The notes under the pieces are model-generated. The model searched no databases. It was not told the DNA's origin and was given only the letters and a program-made list of their open reading frames with translations. Below are positions 38,121 to 40,807 of a stretch of 40,807 bases of DNA, in pieces. Position 1 is the stretch's first letter; each line of letters starts with the position of its first letter. The DNA is from Candidatus Woesearchaeota archaeon (GTDB taxonomy: Archaea; Nanobdellota; Nanobdellia; Woesearchaeales; UBA525): assembly GCA_018221245.1 (NCBI GenBank), contig JAAOYH010000033.1, positions 1 to 40,807 on the forward strand, in the 5' to 3' direction. A program made the position numbers and the translations under genes.

Positions 38121-39773
38121 ATGGTCAGCATCATTCTGAACAAGCAAAAACTTCTGAAAGAGATTGGAATCGAGCAAGAATCAGATGATCTCATTCACCA
38201 GATAGCCATGATGGGCGTAGAAGTCGATGAAGTGACTGATGATGCCCTTACAGTTGATATCACACCAGATAGACCTGATTTACTGAGCCAACCAGGCTTC
38301 ACCAGAGCATTATCTTCATTCCTAGATGTGAAGACAGGACTTAGAAACTACACCGTCACAAAGAGTAAGCTGAAAGTGCGAGTAGATTCTTCAGCGAAAG
38401 ACATCCGGCCGTACACAGCATGCGCAGTAGTCAAAAACTTGAAACTGAACGATGAACTCTTAAGAGAAATCATAGATCTTCAGGAAAAACTACACATCAC
38501 GTTCTGCAGGAACAGGAAGAAGGCAGCGATAGGAGTCTATCCTATGGAGGCCATCAAAGGCAACATCACGTTCAAGGCATTGCCACCAAACAAGATCAAG
38601 TTCAGGCCATTAGAATCTACCAAGCAGATGACCGCAAAAGAGATTTTAGAAAAGCATCCGAAAGGCAAGGAGTTCGCTTATCTACTAGAAGGACTGCCAA
38701 TGTATCCGCTCTTTGTCGACGGCAAGAACAATGTCCTAAGCATGCCGCCAGTAATCAACAGCCACAGCACAGGCAAGGTCACTGAAAAAACAAAACAAGT
38801 GTTCATAGAGGCATCCGGACACGATTTCAAGACTTGTCATGACATCATCAGAATAATATGCGCTGCTTTAGCAGATATGGGTGCCACCATCCAGACAGTT
38901 GATGTGATCTACAGCGGAAAACCAGTAGTGACTCCAGACATGTCACCAACTAAACAGGAGTTCTACCGCTACTATGTGAACAGAAGATTAGGAACAGAGC
39001 TGAAGAAAGAAGATCTGTCACCACTGCTTGCTAAGATGGGTCTAGGATTCCAAGATGGCAGGATAAGAGAGACTCACTACGCACTCATACCTCCTTACAG
39101 AGTCGACTTCTTGCATCAGATAGACGTAGTAGAAGATCTTGCTATAGCATTAGGCTATGACAATATCAAGCCGGTCCTGCCCGACGTGAACACTGTCGCC
39201 AGCGAATCTCATACGACTCTTTTTGCAGACAAGATCCGGAGCATCTTGGCAGGACAGCTGATGCTCGAAGCGAAGAACTATCATCTGATGAACAGTTCCT
39301 TCCAGAAGAGCATCAAAGAAGAAGATGTGGTAACGCTCAAGTCATCTGTTTCTGAAGAACACGATTCACTAAGGAAGACAATATTGCCAGGACTACTCCA
39401 AACACTAACCAGAAACAAGATCCATGAGTACCCACAAATGCTGTTCGAGTTAGGAAGAGTCTTCGCACCCGCAAAAAACGCAGTGAATGAGAGTGAAGGC
39501 TTAGGAATAGTTCTAGCCGGCGAGACAGACTACACCAAAATCAGACAGTCTGTTGATGCATTATTATTATCTCTCGGCCTCAAGGGAGAGTATGTCCCTG
39601 CCGACGATGGCAGGTTCTTGGCAGGCAGGTGTGCGCACCTATTAATCAAAGGCGAAGAGGTCGGCGTTATCGGGGAAGTCAACCCAAGAGTTCTAGAGCT
39701 TTCAGAATTGGTTGTTCCAGTAGCTGCAGCGGAGCTCAATTTGGACCTGCTTCAAGATACGCCGCTCGAATAA
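38121..39773 (+). CDS. Phenylalanyl-tRNA synthetase beta subunit
   Basis: Non-catalytic and editing subunit, archaeal type (550 aa, shorter than bacterial PheT). The start MVSIILNKQKLLKEIG is the archaeal form. DITPDRPDLLSQPG, the B3/B4 editing domain (about 90-260, including PPVINSHSTGKVT), the B5 domain and the class II-like core with VEDLAIALGYDNIKP and MLFELGRVF are all present. It has its own promoter because a LAGLIDADG gene separates it from pheS. The stop abuts the convergent membrane-protein gene. Confidence 0.96.
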   Translation: MVSIILNKQKLLKEIGIEQESDDLIHQIAMMGVEVDEVTDDALTVDITPDRPDLLSQPGFTRALSSFLDVKTGLRNYTVTKSKLKVRVDSSAKDIRPYTACAVVKNLKLNDELLREIIDLQEKLHITFCRNRKKAAIGVYPMEAIKGNITFKALPPNKIKFRPLESTKQMTAKEILEKHPKGKEFAYLLEGLPMYPLFVDGKNNVLSMPPVINSHSTGKVTEKTKQVFIEASGHDFKTCHDIIRIICAALADMGATIQTVDVIYSGKPVVTPDMSPTKQEFYRYYVNRRLGTELKKEDLSPLLAKMGLGFQDGRIRETHYALIPPYRVDFLHQIDVVEDLAIALGYDNIKPVLPDVNTVASESHTTLFADKIRSILAGQLMLEAKNYHLMNSSFQKSIKEEDVVTLKSSVSEEHDSLRKTILPGLLQTLTRNKIHEYPQMLFELGRVFAPAKNAVNESEGLGIVLAGETDYTKIRQSVDALLLSLGLKGEYVPADDGRFLAGRCAHLLIKGEEVGVIGEVNPRVLELSELVVPVAAAELNLDLLQDTPLE

Positions 39774-40661
39774 TCACTTCTTGCGCTTCCTCTTAGATTT
39801 CGCGACCTTCTTCTTGATGCGTTTCCTGCTCGTTATGAACTCGTACGTCCTGAAGATGAACAGTACCACCACGACGAACATCGAGAGGAATATCATGTAA
39901 GTGACGAAGTCTATCACTACATCCAGAACCGTTACAGATGGTGGGGGCATAGTGCCAGGTGACATTGTTGGAAGCACGAAGAGCGCCTGGTACGGCACAA
40001 GAATTACCAATAGGACCAAGAACGCCAATAGGAACATCAGTAGGCTGATGAAGATTACCGTGAGCGTCTGCATCACGTACTTATTAGCCAGTTTGAAGCT
40101 TCTCTTGATGGCTGCCCAAACGCTAAGATCTTCAAATACCAGGCTAGCCTCACCCCATAGAAGCCAATAGAATACCAACAGGAGTGTAGAAAGGAAGAAG
40201 AACACCAGCCAAGCTATCTGTAATCCTGAAAGCGTAAGCGGAGCCTGCATCACACCTGATGGGTCAGCCACTACACTGAATAGGAAGGGCATCATCAGCA
40301 AGGATATCAATATCCATCTTATGGCCACGTATCCTGTGAATCTCATCCCGTACCTCTTTGCGCCTGGCCAGAACTCACTCAAAGTGGTAGAACCATCCTG
40401 GATAGCGTTTCTGGCCATTGCGTAGAAGCCTGCAGAGAAGAATCCGTTCAGTATCACGAAGACTATCAGCTCCACTATGAACATGACCGAAGCTATGGTT
40501 GCCATGTTTGCTCCTGCACCCGCCAGGATAGCGCCGCTCAGAAGCCCGAATAGCATGCTGACCAAGAATATGGCTACGAGCTTTAGTATAGTAATACCAA
40601 TCAATGCAGGACTGTGCCAGAACTGCTTGAAGGATAGATGGAGTCTTTCTCTGTGTCTCAT
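39774..40661 (-). CDS. Multi-pass membrane protein, unrecognised
   Basis: 295 residues from the ATG at 40661 (MRHRERLHLSFKQFWHSP), with six or seven transmembrane helices and a lysine/arginine-rich cytoplasmic tail (KRIKKKVAKSKRKRKK). The layout, with an amphipathic FKQFWHSP start, small-residue glycine/alanine helix pairs and AIKRSFKLANKYVMQ between helices, resembles DUF975/GlpQ-membrane-domain-type proteins; I cannot name the family. An in-frame start at 40703 would overlap the upstream toxin gene and is less likely. No enzymatic motif seen. Confidence 0.7.
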   Translation of the reverse strand: MRHRERLHLSFKQFWHSPALIGITILKLVAIFLVSMLFGLLSGAILAGAGANMATIASVMFIVELIVFVILNGFFSAGFYAMARNAIQDGSTTLSEFWPGAKRYGMRFTGYVAIRWILISLLMMPFLFSVVADPSGVMQAPLTLSGLQIAWLVFFFLSTLLLVFYWLLWGEASLVFEDLSVWAAIKRSFKLANKYVMQTLTVIFISLLMFLLAFLVLLVILVPYQALFVLPTMSPGTMPPPSVTVLDVVIDFVTYMIFLSMFVVVVLFIFRTYEFITSRKRIKKKVAKSKRKRKK

Positions 40662-40663
40662 AT

Positions 40664-40699
40664 GAAGCGTAAAAAAAAACAGGAATAAAAAAGCTTCGC
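40664..40699 (-). terminator. T-rich tracts after the RelE-type gene
   Basis: Read on the minus strand, GCGAAGC is followed by T6 and T9 tracts and then a complementary GCTTC. The segment could terminate the toxin transcript. Part of it (TTTTTTATTCC, about 40682-40692) may double as TATA element for the membrane-protein gene. Confidence 0.45.
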
Positions 40700-40807
40700 T
40701 CAATCGTAGACTGTGCTTCTCTTACCTATTCTGAGAACAATTATTCGTTTCCCTTTTATTATCACGTCCACAACTGCACGGTATTTTCCTATTCTGAGTC
40801 TCCAAAG
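40700..40807 (-). CDS. RelE/ParE superfamily toxin, C-terminal part (cut by window edge)
   Basis: The last 35 codons are visible: WRLRIGKYRAVVDV, an IIVLRIGKR strand and STVYD at the C-terminus. This is the conserved end of RelE-like mRNA interferases, where the core Arg in RLRIGxYR and the GHR/xVY end are typical. Here GKR replaces GHR. The start, the rest of the fold and any antitoxin gene lie outside the window. RelE family toxins cut mRNA in the ribosomal A site; activity here cannot be judged. Confidence 0.75.
   Translation of the reverse strand, partial: LWRLRIGKYRAVVDVIIKGKRIIVLRIGKRSTVYD

Noticed and set aside
1..40807. CRISPR arrays, insertion sequences or integrase/attachment sites
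   Set aside because: No regularly spaced direct repeats, transposase or integrase motifs, or tRNA-flanking repeats were seen. The only potentially mobile gene is the LAGLIDADG one.

Overview
The window is chromosomal DNA from an archaeon. Archaeal marker proteins include a proteasome-activating nucleotidase, Trm5, Sec61-beta, alpha-NAC, pelota, archaeal-type PheS/PheT, two TrmB-family regulators and a class III signal-peptide pilin. Most genes have a TATA-like box about 22-35 bp before the start codon. That implies short or absent leaders, with Shine-Dalgarno (SD) motifs mainly inside operons. Packing is dense: convergent genes share stop-codon bases and operon genes are joined by ATGA, TGATG or TAATG overlaps. 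Compactness plus many surface proteins, bacterial-type NrdR, YkuD and SLT domains, and a SufS-SufU fusion would fit a DPANN/Woesearchaeota-like lineage. The lineage is my inference; no rRNA gene is present to confirm it.

Layout. 1-5.9 kb: AAA ATPase PAN, a type IV pilin-like protein, a secreted JAMM-like protein, and two tRNA methyltransferases (Trm5 and a TrmA/RlmD-type enzyme) that diverge. 6.1-9.65 kb: TldD/TldE protease pair (TldE carries a histone-H1-like lysine-rich tail), then Sec61-beta and NAC. 9.65-11.5 kb (minus): an unknown protein, NrdR, a second unknown and dUTPase form a likely nucleotide-metabolism operon. 11.6-13.9 kb: a one-helix protein, VKOR, DUF2203, an L,D-transpeptidase (YkuD) and an HPF-like protein. 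13.9-16.8 kb: an Mrp/NBP35-like ATPase lacking its Fe-S cysteines, a tandem pair of related proteins of which only the second keeps HExxH, and an SDR. 17.1-18.5 kb: TrmB regulator and HAD protein, divergent across an inverted repeat. 18.5-23.3 kb (minus): suf operon, regulator-sufB-sufD-sufSU-sufC, with four ATGA overlaps in a row and a palindrome at the promoter.

23.4-30.6 kb (minus) is the most novel part: five exported or membrane genes with one predicted promoter. They are a membrane-anchored triple beta-repeat protein, a coiled-coil/multi-helix protein with a large ectodomain, a lipoprotein ending in an SLT lysozyme-like domain, and two further lipoproteins. Four of them appear to share a cysteine-bearing extracellular module. 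I read this as an uncharacterised envelope complex, perhaps acting on bacterial walls. VKOR at 12 kb could supply its disulfides.

30.65-40.8 kb: pelota overlapped by a 16S rRNA methyltransferase resembling the Arm/Rmt aminoglycoside-resistance enzymes, an exported endonuclease/exonuclease/phosphatase-fold protein, a second TrmB regulator, an APH-like kinase, pheS and pheT separated by a LAGLIDADG/winged-helix gene, a multi-pass membrane protein, and the 3' end of a RelE-type toxin gene cut by the window edge. No tRNA, rRNA, CRISPR array or transposase was seen.
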